Shown: positions 7,619-16,038, counted from the first letter of the stretch. The stretch: 24,535 nucleotides of DNA from JBLNDG01 sp050261415 (GCA_050261415.1 JBLNDG010000129.1:1-24535), one strand, 5' to 3'. Numbers and translations: made by a program. The notes: generated by a model from the letters alone, not told the origin.

Positions 7619-8014
7619 TTACGTTATAAGCCCTATTTTTTTCATTACCTCAATAAGCTTTTCTGTATCGATTGGTTTTGCTGCATAAGCTTCACAGCCG
7701 ATTTCAAATGCATTCTGCACATAATTTGACTCAGCTAAAGCAGTAGTCATTATAATCTTTGATCTTTTTTCCGGAAGGATCCCCTTTTGGGTTTCCAAAT
7801 CTCTTATCGCCTTTAGAGCTTTGACGCCGTCAACCTTTGGCATCATAATATCAAGGCATATGAGGTCATAGGGATTGTTCTCCTTAATAGCCAAAAGGTA
7901 AGCATCCAACGTTTCAAGCCCGTCAACGACCACATCACATTCTCCATACTGTGATAGGAATTTTTGCAGAAATTTTCTACTGGCCATATCATCTTCTGCA
8001 ATCAATATCCTCAT
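7619..8014 (-). CDS. CheY-like single-domain response regulator
   Basis: This 131-residue protein is a stand-alone receiver domain. The acidic pocket is E7-D8-D9, the phosphoacceptor is D55 (LICLDIMMP), the conserved Thr is in TTALAES, and the Lys is in AAKPID. It has no output domain, so it acts by protein contact like CheY or Spo0F. The frame opens with GTG at 8020, but GAAGGAGGT directly abuts that codon and is 6 bases from the ATG at 8014, so the ATG is chosen. It follows cheD by about 70 bases and is the last gene of the minus-strand chemotaxis block. It is intact although its neighbours are broken. Confidence 0.85.
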   Translation of the reverse strand: MRILIAEDDMASRKFLQKFLSQYGECDVVVDGLETLDAYLLAIKENNPYDLICLDIMMPKVDGVKALKAIRDLETQKGILPEKRSKIIMTTALAESNYVQNAFEIGCEAYAAKPIDTEKLIEVMKKIGLIT

Positions 8015-8081
8015 GTTCACACCTCCTTCATATTACATGACCGATTCCTGTAGTTGGACACACTACTCTTCACCTTCTAAT

Positions 8082-8552
8082 CTAAATTATTATAGGCTGT
8101 GATTTTATCATAACAATTCCTGTTGCCACGTCCATCTCCAAGGTTCGGCTTAGCTGTCCCCCTGTTTCCGATGCTGCAATAGTCAGTTCCATATTTTCCA
8201 ATACCATTTTTGCCGTCTCTATATTTTTAAAGCCCAGCCTGAAAATATCATCTTCTTTGATTGAGTCCGCCCCACCGAACAATTTTACACTGAGCTCACT
8301 TTTTACGCAACCATACTCCGAGCACATACGGTTTATCATTAATGGAATTCCGGTAATCGCATAATGGCACGGTCCTAAGCCGATTTCCCTGTTTTCTGAA
8401 GGGAAAGGCAGTATAATATGCACCATCCCAGCCACTTTTCTAAAGCAACTGTAGGCTGTTACTGCAACACATGATGCAAGCGTATAAGTTATGATTTTAT
8501 CCTCCGGGTTGCCTGATATAACATATTCTCCAATTCCAATAACCCTTTCCAT
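8082..8552 (-). CDS. cheD: Chemoreceptor glutamine deamidase CheD
   Basis: This 156-residue CheD deamidates specific Gln residues of chemoreceptors and, in Firmicutes, interacts with CheC. The catalytic Cys (C28 in TLASCVAV) and His (H45 in GMVHIILP) are present, as is the KLFGGAD motif of the family. The length is normal and the frame is intact. The ATG lies 2 bases after the stop of the broken cheB gene and lacks a strong ribosome binding site, so it was probably coupled to cheB translation. Because cheB is now interrupted, CheD synthesis may be low unless it is restarted internally. No cheC is present in the window. Confidence 0.88.
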   Translation of the reverse strand: MERVIGIGEYVISGNPEDKIITYTLASCVAVTAYSCFRKVAGMVHIILPFPSENREIGLGPCHYAITGIPLMINRMCSEYGCVKSELSVKLFGGADSIKEDDIFRLGFKNIETAKMVLENMELTIAASETGGQLSRTLEMDVATGIVMIKSQPIII

Positions 8553-8554
8553 CT

Positions 8555-9576
8555 TTATACCTTGTCCAACAACGCATACAGGAGTTTAGGCATGCTATCC
8601 AAGGAAGCCTGCTTTTCAACAGCACCTATGTTAAATGCTGCTTTCGGCATTCCATATACTACACAGGAACCTTCATCCTGTCCGATAGTTCTTGCACCTT
8701 TCCGCCGCATTGCAAGAAGGCCTTTTGCCCCATCATACCCCATACCGGTAAGTATTACTCCTATGGCACTGCTTCCCGCTTCATTAGCCACAGATTCAAA
8801 TAAAACATCCACAGAAGGGCAGTGCCCGTTTACCTTTTCTGCCTCAAAGCATTCCACCTTATACCTGTCCCCCGGCTTTTTTATCCTCATATGACGGTCT
8901 CCGGGAGCTATGAGGACTTTACCTCTTTCAACAAAATCTCCGGTTTAGCTTCCTTGACATTCAATGAAGTTGTGCCATTCAGACGCTCGGCAAACATTCG
9001 CGAGAAAACCGGCGGAATATGCTGCACTATTACAATTCCCGGAATATTATTCGGAAGGTATCTGAGCACGTTATAGATGGCTTCAGTTCCCCCGGTGGAG
9101 GCTCCTACGGCAATAATCCTATCAACTGATATATTTTTTCTTTCCAATACCCTTTCATTGTTATCCCGTTTCTTAAGTGATGATATATTTGCAGTTGCTG
9201 CAATTTTTACCTTGGCAATCAGCTCATTTATAAAAATCTCCACACTTTTGGCAGATGACAGTTCAGGCTTTGTAACAAAATCAACTGCTCCTGCGTTCAT
9301 GGCATTGAATACGGCATCACTTATCCCGCTAACCATTATAACAGGTAGTGGATATTGGGGGATAAGCCTCTTCACAAACTCAATCCCATCCATTCTGGGC
9401 ATTCCCACATCGCAGGTCATTACATCAGGCTCATATGCAAGTATCTTGTCCCTTGCATCAAAAGGATCCGATGCAGTTGCTACCACTTCTATGTATGGGT
9501 CGGCAGAAAGACCTCTCGAAAGTACCTCTCTTGATACCATACTGTCATCGACTACTAAAACTCTTATTTTTCTCAT
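8555..9576 (-). pseudogene. cheB: cheB, receptor methylesterase/glutamine deamidase, one-base frameshift
   Basis: CheB removes methyl groups from chemoreceptors when its receiver domain is phosphorylated. The first part (9576-8908) has a receiver domain (VVDDS, phosphoacceptor in MTCDVGMP, VTKPE) and the start of the esterase domain with the catalytic Ser (VGASTGG) and His (VQHIPP). It then runs out of frame and stops at 8908. The rest of the esterase, including the catalytic Asp region (GMGYDGAKG), continues in another frame to 8555. Adding one G in the CCGG tract at about 8938-8943 restores a continuous reading (KPGDFVERGKVLIAPGD). The original protein was about 340 residues. The ATG has AAAGGA 9 bases upstream, inside the end of cheR. 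It is a pseudogene unless the missing base is a sequencing error. Confidence 0.85.
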
Positions 9577-9578
9577 AT

Positions 9579-10396
9579 CTATAATTCCTTTCTGTAAACA
9601 GCAGGCATGACATATTTGAAACGGGTTGTTTCACGGTTCAACGATTCCGAATGCCCTATGAACAGATAGCCGCCGTTCTCCAATTGCTGATAAAACTTAT
9701 TTACCAGTTCATCCCTGGTTTTGTTGTCAAAATAAATCATGACATTCCTGCAGAAAATTACATGGAATTTACGCTTAAATGGGAAAACAGCTTCCATCAG
9801 ATTAAACTTTCTATATATAACCTCATTGCGTATTTTATCGATAAGTAAGGATTTTCCTAAATCATATTTTTTGAAATAACCAACCTTCCACTGAGCGGGA
9901 AGAGTAGCAATTTCATCGTTGTCATATACCCCTTTCTGTGCGATATCCAAAACCTTGCCCGAAATGTCGGTGGCTAAAATCTTGGAATCCCAGAGCAGCT
10001 TTTCATTTCCAAAATATTTATCAAGCATCATCGCAAGGGTATATGGTTCCTCTCCTGTAGAACAACCTGCGCTCCAGATTCTTAGGTCTTTATCTTTTAC
10101 CGCACTTGTCAGATACGGAAGCACTGTGTTTTTAAAATAATAAAAGTGATCCGCTTCCCTCATAAAAAAGTATGATTGGCAGTTATTTTATCTATCAATA
10201 CAGTAACTGCATCTCCCGTCTTGTCCGATACAACATAGTCGTAGTAATCGGAAAAGCTCTTAAAGTCCTTCTGGATTAAGACGTTATGGAGTCTTCCTAT
10301 CACCAGGGATTTTTTCTCCTCCTTCAAGTGGATACCATAATTGGATTTAATGAAATCAGCAAGCTGCCTGAATTCTTTATCTGTAATTGTAACCAT
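9579..10396 (-). pseudogene. cheR: cheR, chemoreceptor methyltransferase, one-base frameshift
   Basis: CheR uses S-adenosylmethionine to methylate Glu residues of chemoreceptors. The N-terminal helical domain (ITDKEFRQLADFI onward) is at 10396-10163. The methyltransferase domain, with the SAM loop SAGCSTGEEPYT and the CRNVMIYFD motif, is in a different frame at 10163-9579. At the junction the minus strand has six T where seven are needed to join ITANHTF with the downstream FMREADHF sequence. The intact gene would encode about 272 residues, normal for CheR. The start is ATG at 10396, because AGGTGAT sits at proper spacing; the GTG at 10405 lies inside that binding site. The lesion falls in a homopolymer, so a read error is possible, but neighbouring genes carry non-homopolymer damage. 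Confidence 0.85.
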
Positions 10397-10415
10397 AACT
10401 ATCACCTATCTTTTT

Positions 10416-10443
10416 AGGTCGAAGGCCCGCAGGCCTTCGGCCT
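10416..10443. repeat. 12-bp hairpin between receptor and cheR pseudogenes
   Basis: AGGTCGAAGGCC (10416-10427) pairs with 10432-10443 with one wobble across a CGCA loop. The minus strand has no T run after it (A instead), so it is not a typical terminator for the minus-strand operon. It may be an mRNA-stabilising or processing hairpin. Confidence 0.5.
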
Positions 10444-10465
10444 ATTAATCTGCTATAACTGTTTT

Positions 10466-12323
10466 TTAATACTTGCCAAATTCCTTGTCACTGAGGGCTA
10501 TCTTGACTTGAGATACAGCAACTTCTGTATGTTTTACATTCTCATGGCTTACAGCTGCCTTTTTTTTTCAGCCATGTCTTCCAGAAGTTTCAACACTTCG
10601 GGGTCTATCTCATCCATTTTGTTTCTGGTACTACCCTTTTTTAATTTGAACCTTCCTACCATTTCCCGCAGAAGTGCAGCCTGGCCGGAAAGTTCCTCGC
10701 TGGCTGCCGCGCTCTCCTCTGCCGTAGCTGAGTTGGTCTGTACCACCTGGGATACCTGCATGATCCCCTGGTTGATCTGTGCCACCCCGGATGCCTGCTC
10801 ATTGGATGCCACTGCTATGTCGCTCACCAGGTTAGCCACCTTTGCTATGTTATCTACTATTTTGAGGAGGATTCATTAATTTCTACCATAGCCTTGAGCA
10901 TTTCCTGCATCTCTTCATTGCCCATTACTGCATTTGACTTGGCAAGCTCAGCGAGCTCGTTAGCCTCACTTGCATTATCTGCGTTCAGTTTTGTCTGGGA
11001 GGATATCTCCTCAAGAGATGCCGTAAGTTCTTCTATGGAGCTTGCTTGCTCAGTAGCGCCTTGAGATAAAGCCATGCTGGAATCCGACATCTGCTTTGAG
11101 CCGGAGGCTACCTGTGCTGATGCAGAATTTATATTGCTAAGTACTTCATTAAATGAGTTTATCGTATTATTTATTGCATTCTTTATTACAGCATGATCTC
11201 CTTTGTAGTCGCCGTTGACACTTGCCTGCAAATTGCCCTTGGACAACTCTTCAAGCACTTCAGCCGCTTCATTTATGGGACTGATAATTGCATCAAGCGT
11301 GTCGTTTACTCCAACAACAATCTTTCTATAATCACCATTAAACCTATTTGTGTCACCGCGCTTGGAAAGGTCCCCATTTATTGCTGCTTCAGACAGCCCA
11401 ACCATCTCGCTTATCAAATTCCGTATCATTACTGCCATTTCATTAAGCTTGATATTGAGTATATCCTTTTCCGATTTAACGATAGCATCGACTGTCAGGT
11501 CCCCTGAAGCGATTCTTTCAACTGCTGCAGCCTGCTCGTGAACATTGGCCACCATTCTTACAAAGGATTCTGTAAGCTTACCTATTTCATCCTTTCTGTT
11601 GGTATTGACATCAACATTTATATCTCCTAAAGCGAGCTTGTCCGCTGCTTTTGCAAGCGCCTTAACCGGATTGCTTATTATGCCGGATATAAAAATTCCC
11701 AGTGCAATTGCCAGTAATACAGCTATTATTACTGACACTATCATTGTTTCGGTCGCTGTCTGAGTCGTATGCTCATTAATCAATGCATCTTCCTCGGCCA
11801 AAGACTGCTCAAGTTCAAACAGGTTGTCTATCAACTTTTGGATCTCATCATTTATTGCTGCTCCTTCACCGTACATAATTACTTCTGCTGCAGCATCATT
11901 GTCCGCCTTTTCCAAATCTATTATCTTTTTGTTATATTCTGCGAACCTCCCGGTTAGCAGACCCTTCAGGTTCTGAACTTCCGCCTTGACCTTTTCATTT
12001 TCTATCGCTTTCTCAATAGTTGACAAGTCTGTAAGCATGCTTTCGGTGTATTGGTTAATTTTTGAGTAACTCTGCTCTTTTATATTTTCATCATTACTAA
12101 TCAATAGATCCCTATGGTTCACACGGATTCTATGGTATTTCTCCACTATATCTCCAAGTTTGATTGAGGGGTCGGTATATTCGCTGTACATCAGCTTGTC
12201 ACGTTCATCTATTGTGCTTATATTAATTATCCCAACCGCACCTACAATACCTGCAATCAATGCTACAAGAATAAAACCGGTTAATAGTTTCGTACTTACC
12301 TTCATATTTAAGAACCATTTCAT
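10466..12323 (-). pseudogene. Methyl-accepting chemotaxis protein gene, lacking the signalling tip and frameshifted
   Basis: The gene encoded a membrane chemoreceptor. The N-terminal part (12323-10857) has a first membrane segment (about residues 8-29), a four-helix-bundle sensor region, a second membrane segment (about 190-215), a HAMP domain and the start of the cytoplasmic coiled coil. It stops just after INESSSK. The sequence resumes in another frame with VDNIAKVANLV and the SNEQASG / SATAEESAAASEEL part of the returning helix. The very conserved hairpin tip that binds CheA and CheW (about 80 residues) is missing. A second frame change occurs in a run of nine A (10560-10568). Beyond it, another frame gives a typical receptor tail ending in EFGKY, with its stop at 10466. 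AGGGGG 8 bases before the ATG at 12323 sets the start. Confidence 0.85.
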
Positions 12324-12335
12324 TTGCATAACCCC

Positions 12336-12395
12336 CTATGTATAGGAAATGTCCCTGATATCTACAACTATAATGCAGGTTCTGTCATTATACTC
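12336..12395 (-). pseudogene. Possible remnant of cheW
   Basis: On the minus strand, in the frame next to the end of cheA, the codons read KEYNDRTCIIVVDI and then reach a stop at 12336. NDRT-IIVV is the pattern seen in the second half of CheW-type coupling domains. Only about 14 matching residues remain. The normal continuation of the domain is absent and the ribosome binding site of the receptor gene follows. It is too short for a firm assignment, but a cheW between cheA and a receptor gene would be normal, and no other CheW is in the window. Confidence 0.4.
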
Positions 12396-13619
12396 TTTCG
12401 GAGGTTTCTATATCATGGTCTATGGAGTTTCTTATAAGGTGCATGAGGGGATCTGAAATGTGTTCTATAATATTCTTATCAACTTCTGTTTCTTCTCCTA
12501 TTAGTTCCAGCTTTACTTCCTTGTTAAGCTTCTTGCACATATCCCGTACAATCCTGTGCATCTTGTGGAAGGTTGCAGAGATTGGAAGCATCCGGACCGC
12601 CATCACCATATCCTGCAGCTCATCTGTTATCTTTTTCAGCTGCCTTGCTGCCTTCTGGAAATTGTGAAGCTCCAAGCCATTCAGGTCCGGATTCTGGGTA
12701 ACCATCGCTTCTGCGATTACCATTTCTCTTACCAGATCCATAAGCTTGTCCAGTTTGTTTACATTGACACTGATCAGGTTCTGTTGGGATGTTGCAGAAT
12801 TTGAAGTCTCTTCTTTTTGGGAGGCTCTATGAATGCATCATTATCATCCAGCTTGCTAAGTACCAGCTCCTTGAGAAAAATGGTCTGCATCAGAAACTCG
12901 TTTATTTCTTCGTAAGAAAGGTCGGTTTTTATATATAATGTAAGGCCTTCCTTTTTTATTGCTTCTGTACTTGCTTCACCGGCCATAATATCTTCCGGTA
13001 TGTGATGAAGCTCTTTTGCGATGTCCCCGAGATCACGGATTAATGAAAATGCCCTTACATTTTCCATCCCTCAGCCATCTTCAAAACGTAGAACTGCCTT
13101 AAAGGAATTCTTGCCTGCAGCAGCTGCTGCCTTATCCTGGCTGATATAATATTGATGCTTTTCTTCTTCAGTTTCGCTAACTGCGGTTGGTGTCGCTACG
13201 GATGATCCGCCCTTTTTAAGTTTAGCCAGAAAATCCCTGATTTTCTTTGACAGCTCGCCTGCTTCGTCATCGGCTTTAGCCCCGCTCTTTATCTTCTCCA
13301 TCTCTACCTTAATAAAGTCAACACCCTCCAATACAAGATCGGAAAGCGTAGAACAGTCCATTTTCTTAGGTTTTTCCTCCCGAAGAAAGTAGAACAAATC
13401 TTCTATAGTGCGGGAAAGTGTGGAAATATTGTCAAAGAGCATCATGGCAGCCGAACCTTTTATTGTGTGCATTATACGGAATATTTCATTGATTGCATCC
13501 TGGGTATAGCAGCTGGACTTTTCATTGTCTATAATAAGCTGCTCAAGCTGTTCAGTTTGCTTAACTGTTTCGAATATGAAAAGGTCAAGCATCGGCTCGT
13601 TCGTAAAATTATCCGACAA
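12388..13619 (-). pseudogene. cheA: cheA, chemotaxis histidine kinase, stop codon, frameshift and 3' deletion
   Basis: CheA autophosphorylates and passes phosphate to CheY and CheB. The Hpt domain with the phosphorylated His (HTIKGSAAMM) and the start of the P2 domain lie at 13619-13071. An in-frame TGA at 13073-13071 replaces the Cys codon expected in the conserved FEDG-C-GMEN stretch, and the same frame then continues. At about 12822 a run of five A needs one more to join P2 to the P3 dimerisation domain (KLMDLVREMVIAEAMV), which runs to 12388. It ends at the N-box of the kinase domain (LIRNSIDH). The rest of the ATPase domain and the CheW-like P5 domain are gone. The start is TTG at 13619 with GAGGCGG upstream. 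No kinase activity can be expected. Confidence 0.88.
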
Positions 13620-13662
13620 AGTAACCGCCTCTTTTGTTCATATAATAGTGATAAAACTTGTA

Positions 13663-13693
13663 ATATTTGCAATAAATGAAATGCTGCAAATAT
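13663..13693. repeat. 9-bp inverted repeat upstream of cheA
   Basis: ATATTTGCA (13663-13671) and TGCAAATAT (13685-13693) form a perfect inverted repeat with a 13-base spacer, 44 bases ahead of the cheA start codon. It could be a regulator binding site or a weak mRNA hairpin. I see no clear promoter boxes around it. Confidence 0.35.
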
Positions 13694-13750
13694 CGAGTTT
13701 TACATATAAAGTGCAAAACTTTTTGCGAAACAAAAAAGTTCAGGCAGCAG

Positions 13751-14122
13751 CTAAAGAGCCAACACCTTGTTTAGAGTCTGAACTACGTGTTCTTCCTTGA
13801 AGGGCTTTACAATAAAGGACTTGGCACCGCTTACAACCGCATCCATAACCATAGGCTCCTGCCCCATAGCCGACACCATTATAACCTTTGCTTTGGGGTC
13901 ATACTGCTTTATGGCCTTCAGCGCCTCAAGGCCATCCATTTCCGGCATTGTGGTATCCAAGGTTACGACATCCGGTTTGAGTTCCTTGTATTTTTCAAAT
14001 CCCACCATACCGTTTTCCGCTTCGCCAACAACTTCAAAGCCATTTCTTTCGAGCATTGTCCTTATCGCCGCACGCATAAAAGCTGCATCATCAACTACGA
14101 GTATCTTTTTTATAAACCTCAC
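13751..14122 (-). CDS. cheY: Chemotaxis response regulator CheY
   Basis: This 123-residue stand-alone receiver domain would carry the signal from CheA to the flagellar switch. The acidic pocket is D11-D12, the phosphoacceptor is D56 (VVTLDTTMPEMDG), the conserved Ser is in VSAMGQ, and the Lys is in IVKPF. The TTMPEMDG form is typical of clostridial and thermotogal CheY. The open frame extends to an ATG at 14161 that would overlap the TetR gene. GTG at 14122 gives a normal CheY N-terminus but lies only 1 base after GAGGAG, and an ATA codon at 14113 has better spacing, so the start is uncertain. The gene heads the chemotaxis block and is intact. Confidence 0.8.
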   Translation of the reverse strand: MRFIKKILVVDDAAFMRAAIRTMLERNGFEVVGEAENGMVGFEKYKELKPDVVTLDTTMPEMDGLEALKAIKQYDPKAKVIMVSAMGQEPMVMDAVVSGAKSFIVKPFKEEHVVQTLNKVLAL

Positions 14123-14138
14123 GCTCCTCGTGTAGAAT

Positions 14139-14720
14139 TTATATTTTGTTAATAAATGCATCCAATATTGTTGTAAGTGTATTTAGAGTATATTCTTTAA
14201 GCGGGAAGCCGTACCCGCCAAGCCGCCATTTGAGACATATATTTCTGAAGCTTCCCCAAATAATATCTGAAAGCATCTCGCTGTCAATTTTTTGAGATAT
14301 TTGCCCGGATTTTTGCGCTTCAGATATCAAAGCGCCCACAAAATCAGAGCGGCTTATGAATATTTGCTTTACCTTATCAGCCAACTGCGGGTCACAGGAC
14401 AATACACCATAGGCTTGAGTTATTACAGTAATTTGAGGGTAGTTCTGATAATACTCCGCATATGAGTTGATAAAATACATAATAGCCTCCACAGGTTTAA
14501 GCTTTTTTAGCTTTATTGACTCAATAATGTCAGCGTCATACTGTGAATAATGGTCTAATATGGCCAGCATCAGTTCACTCTTTGTCCTGAAATGCTTGAA
14601 TATTGTTCCTTCTGAAATGCCCAGCCTTTTTGCCACTTCCCGTGTTGAGAAACCTTGCATTCCGGACTCATTTATTACCTCTACCGAAGCCAAGATTATA
14701 GCTTCTTTTCTAAAGAACAC
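14139..14720 (-). CDS. TetR/AcrR-family transcriptional regulator
   Basis: This 193-residue regulator has an N-terminal TetR helix-turn-helix (STREVAKRLGISEGTIFKHFRTKSEL, about residues 24-50, given here only as landmark) and a helical C-terminal ligand or dimer domain. The start is a GTG at 14720 with no clear ribosome binding site, and an upstream in-frame stop limits alternatives. It may be leaderless or start at a non-standard codon. It is divergent from the DedA-PAP2 gene across 121 bases, so it may control that gene and itself, as TetR regulators often do. It lies just upstream of cheY on the same strand, and a common transcript is possible. The ligand is unknown. Confidence 0.82.
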   Translation of the reverse strand: MFFRKEAIILASVEVINESGMQGFSTREVAKRLGISEGTIFKHFRTKSELMLAILDHYSQYDADIIESIKLKKLKPVEAIMYFINSYAEYYQNYPQITVITQAYGVLSCDPQLADKVKQIFISRSDFVGALISEAQKSGQISQKIDSEMLSDIIWGSFRNICLKWRLGGYGFPLKEYTLNTLTTILDAFINKI

Positions 14721-14841
14721 TACATTAACTGTAATTATTGATCACATGCTAATTAGAAATTAACCCATTTGGATAATATATAACTGAATAAAATCTTTGC
14801 TGTAATAAAGCTGAATATAAGAAAACTCCCGGAGGTAGGAA

Positions 14842-16038
14842 TTGTTTAAAGAGTATGTAATCGGATTGGTTGAGCAGTATGGAGGCTGGGGGATTGCTGC
14901 AGCTTTGATATTGGAGTTTCTTGGGCTCCCGGTACCGGGAGAAACCTTGATGTCCTTTCTTGGATACCTGGCCTGGAAGCAGGCAAGTTCGTCATTGCTG
15001 CCGCTGATTTCGGCTTCTGTTTTTGGTACATATCTCGGCTCGATTGTAGCCTATATTATCGGCTTCAGATACGGGGAAAAGGTTGTGCTGAAGCTTGGAA
15101 AGCATGTACATATAACAAAGCAAGGATTGGATAGAACCTCAAGGCTTTTTATCAGAAATGAAATCCCTCTGCTCTTATTCGGGAGGTTCATCCCGGGATT
15201 AAGGCATATCATACCCTATATTAATGGAATTGGTCACCTGGAGATAAAAAAGTTCCTCTTCTTCAATTTTTTCGGTTCTGTTATCTGGTGCACTTTTTTT
15301 GTTGAAATAGGTTATATCATGGGAGAGAGATGGATCGGCATAGAAGGAATAGTAAAGGCATATTTTCTCATATTCATTCTGGTTGCTCTATTTATCTTTA
15401 TTGTTGTCAGGTATTTTAACAAGTATAAGAAACCGGTTTTTACTGCAGCTTTCCCTCTGCTGGTATTTATAAAGGTCTCAGAAGCATATATACGCAGGGA
15501 ACTATCCCCTTTTGATGATTCCGTATATCATTTCCTGGCGTTATTTATTTCAAAGGATATGACCTTTCTTATGAAGGCCCTATCTACTCTGGGAGCGCCT
15601 TGGATGCTGACCGCCATTACGATCGCACTATATCCTTTTTTTAAATATAAAAGTAATAGTATAATGTATGCGAACATGATAGCAATTAATTTGGCAGCCA
15701 GTTCACTGATAAATGAGATATTCAAGTTTGCTTTTCATAGAAGCAGGCCTGATATCTTCAGGCTGGTAAAAGCCTCAGGGTATAGCTTTCCCAGCGGTCA
15801 TTCCATGATTGGATTCAGCTTTTACGGCTTATTACTGTACCTGTTATATAACAGTACACCAGACAGGTACAAAAAGCTTGGCATTGCAGCTGCCTTTGGC
15901 CTTCTGATTTTTGGTATCGGTATCAGCAGGATATATCTTGGAGTTCATTATGCTAGCGATGTGGTAGCCGGCTTTTCTGCCGGCATGGCATGGCTTACCC
16001 TATTCATCACCATTGCAGAAAAAAACTATAAAGGCTGA
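14842..16038 (+). CDS. DedA-PAP2 fusion membrane protein
   Basis: This 398-residue membrane protein joins two domains. Residues 1-190 are DedA/SNARE-associated (VTT) type, with ELFLGLPVPGE-like opening residues near 25-34 and the FGRFIPGLRH motif at 113-122. DedA proteins act in membrane lipid (undecaprenyl-phosphate or phospholipid) translocation. Residues about 200-398 are a PAP2 phosphatase with all three motifs: K295-x6-RP, PSGH at 317-320, and SR-x5-H-x3-D with H369 and D373. All the catalytic residues I can check are present, so it is probably an active lipid-phosphate phosphatase, perhaps for undecaprenyl pyrophosphate recycling. The start is TTG at 14842, with GGAGG 6 bases upstream. 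The stop codon lies inside a bidirectional terminator stem. Confidence 0.88.
   Translation: MFKEYVIGLVEQYGGWGIAAALILEFLGLPVPGETLMSFLGYLAWKQASSSLLPLISASVFGTYLGSIVAYIIGFRYGEKVVLKLGKHVHITKQGLDRTSRLFIRNEIPLLLFGRFIPGLRHIIPYINGIGHLEIKKFLFFNFFGSVIWCTFFVEIGYIMGERWIGIEGIVKAYFLIFILVALFIFIVVRYFNKYKKPVFTAAFPLLVFIKVSEAYIRRELSPFDDSVYHFLALFISKDMTFLMKALSTLGAPWMLTAITIALYPFFKYKSNSIMYANMIAINLAASSLINEIFKFAFHRSRPDIFRLVKASGYSFPSGHSMIGFSFYGLLLYLLYNSTPDRYKKLGIAAAFGLLIFGIGISRIYLGVHYASDVVAGFSAGMAWLTLFITIAEKNYKG

Noticed and set aside
8555..13619. Whole set of broken che genes explained as sequencing error
   Set aside because: Some one-base slips are in homopolymers, but the in-frame stop, the receptor tip deletion and the loss of the cheA kinase domain are not of that type, and the rest of the window is clean.
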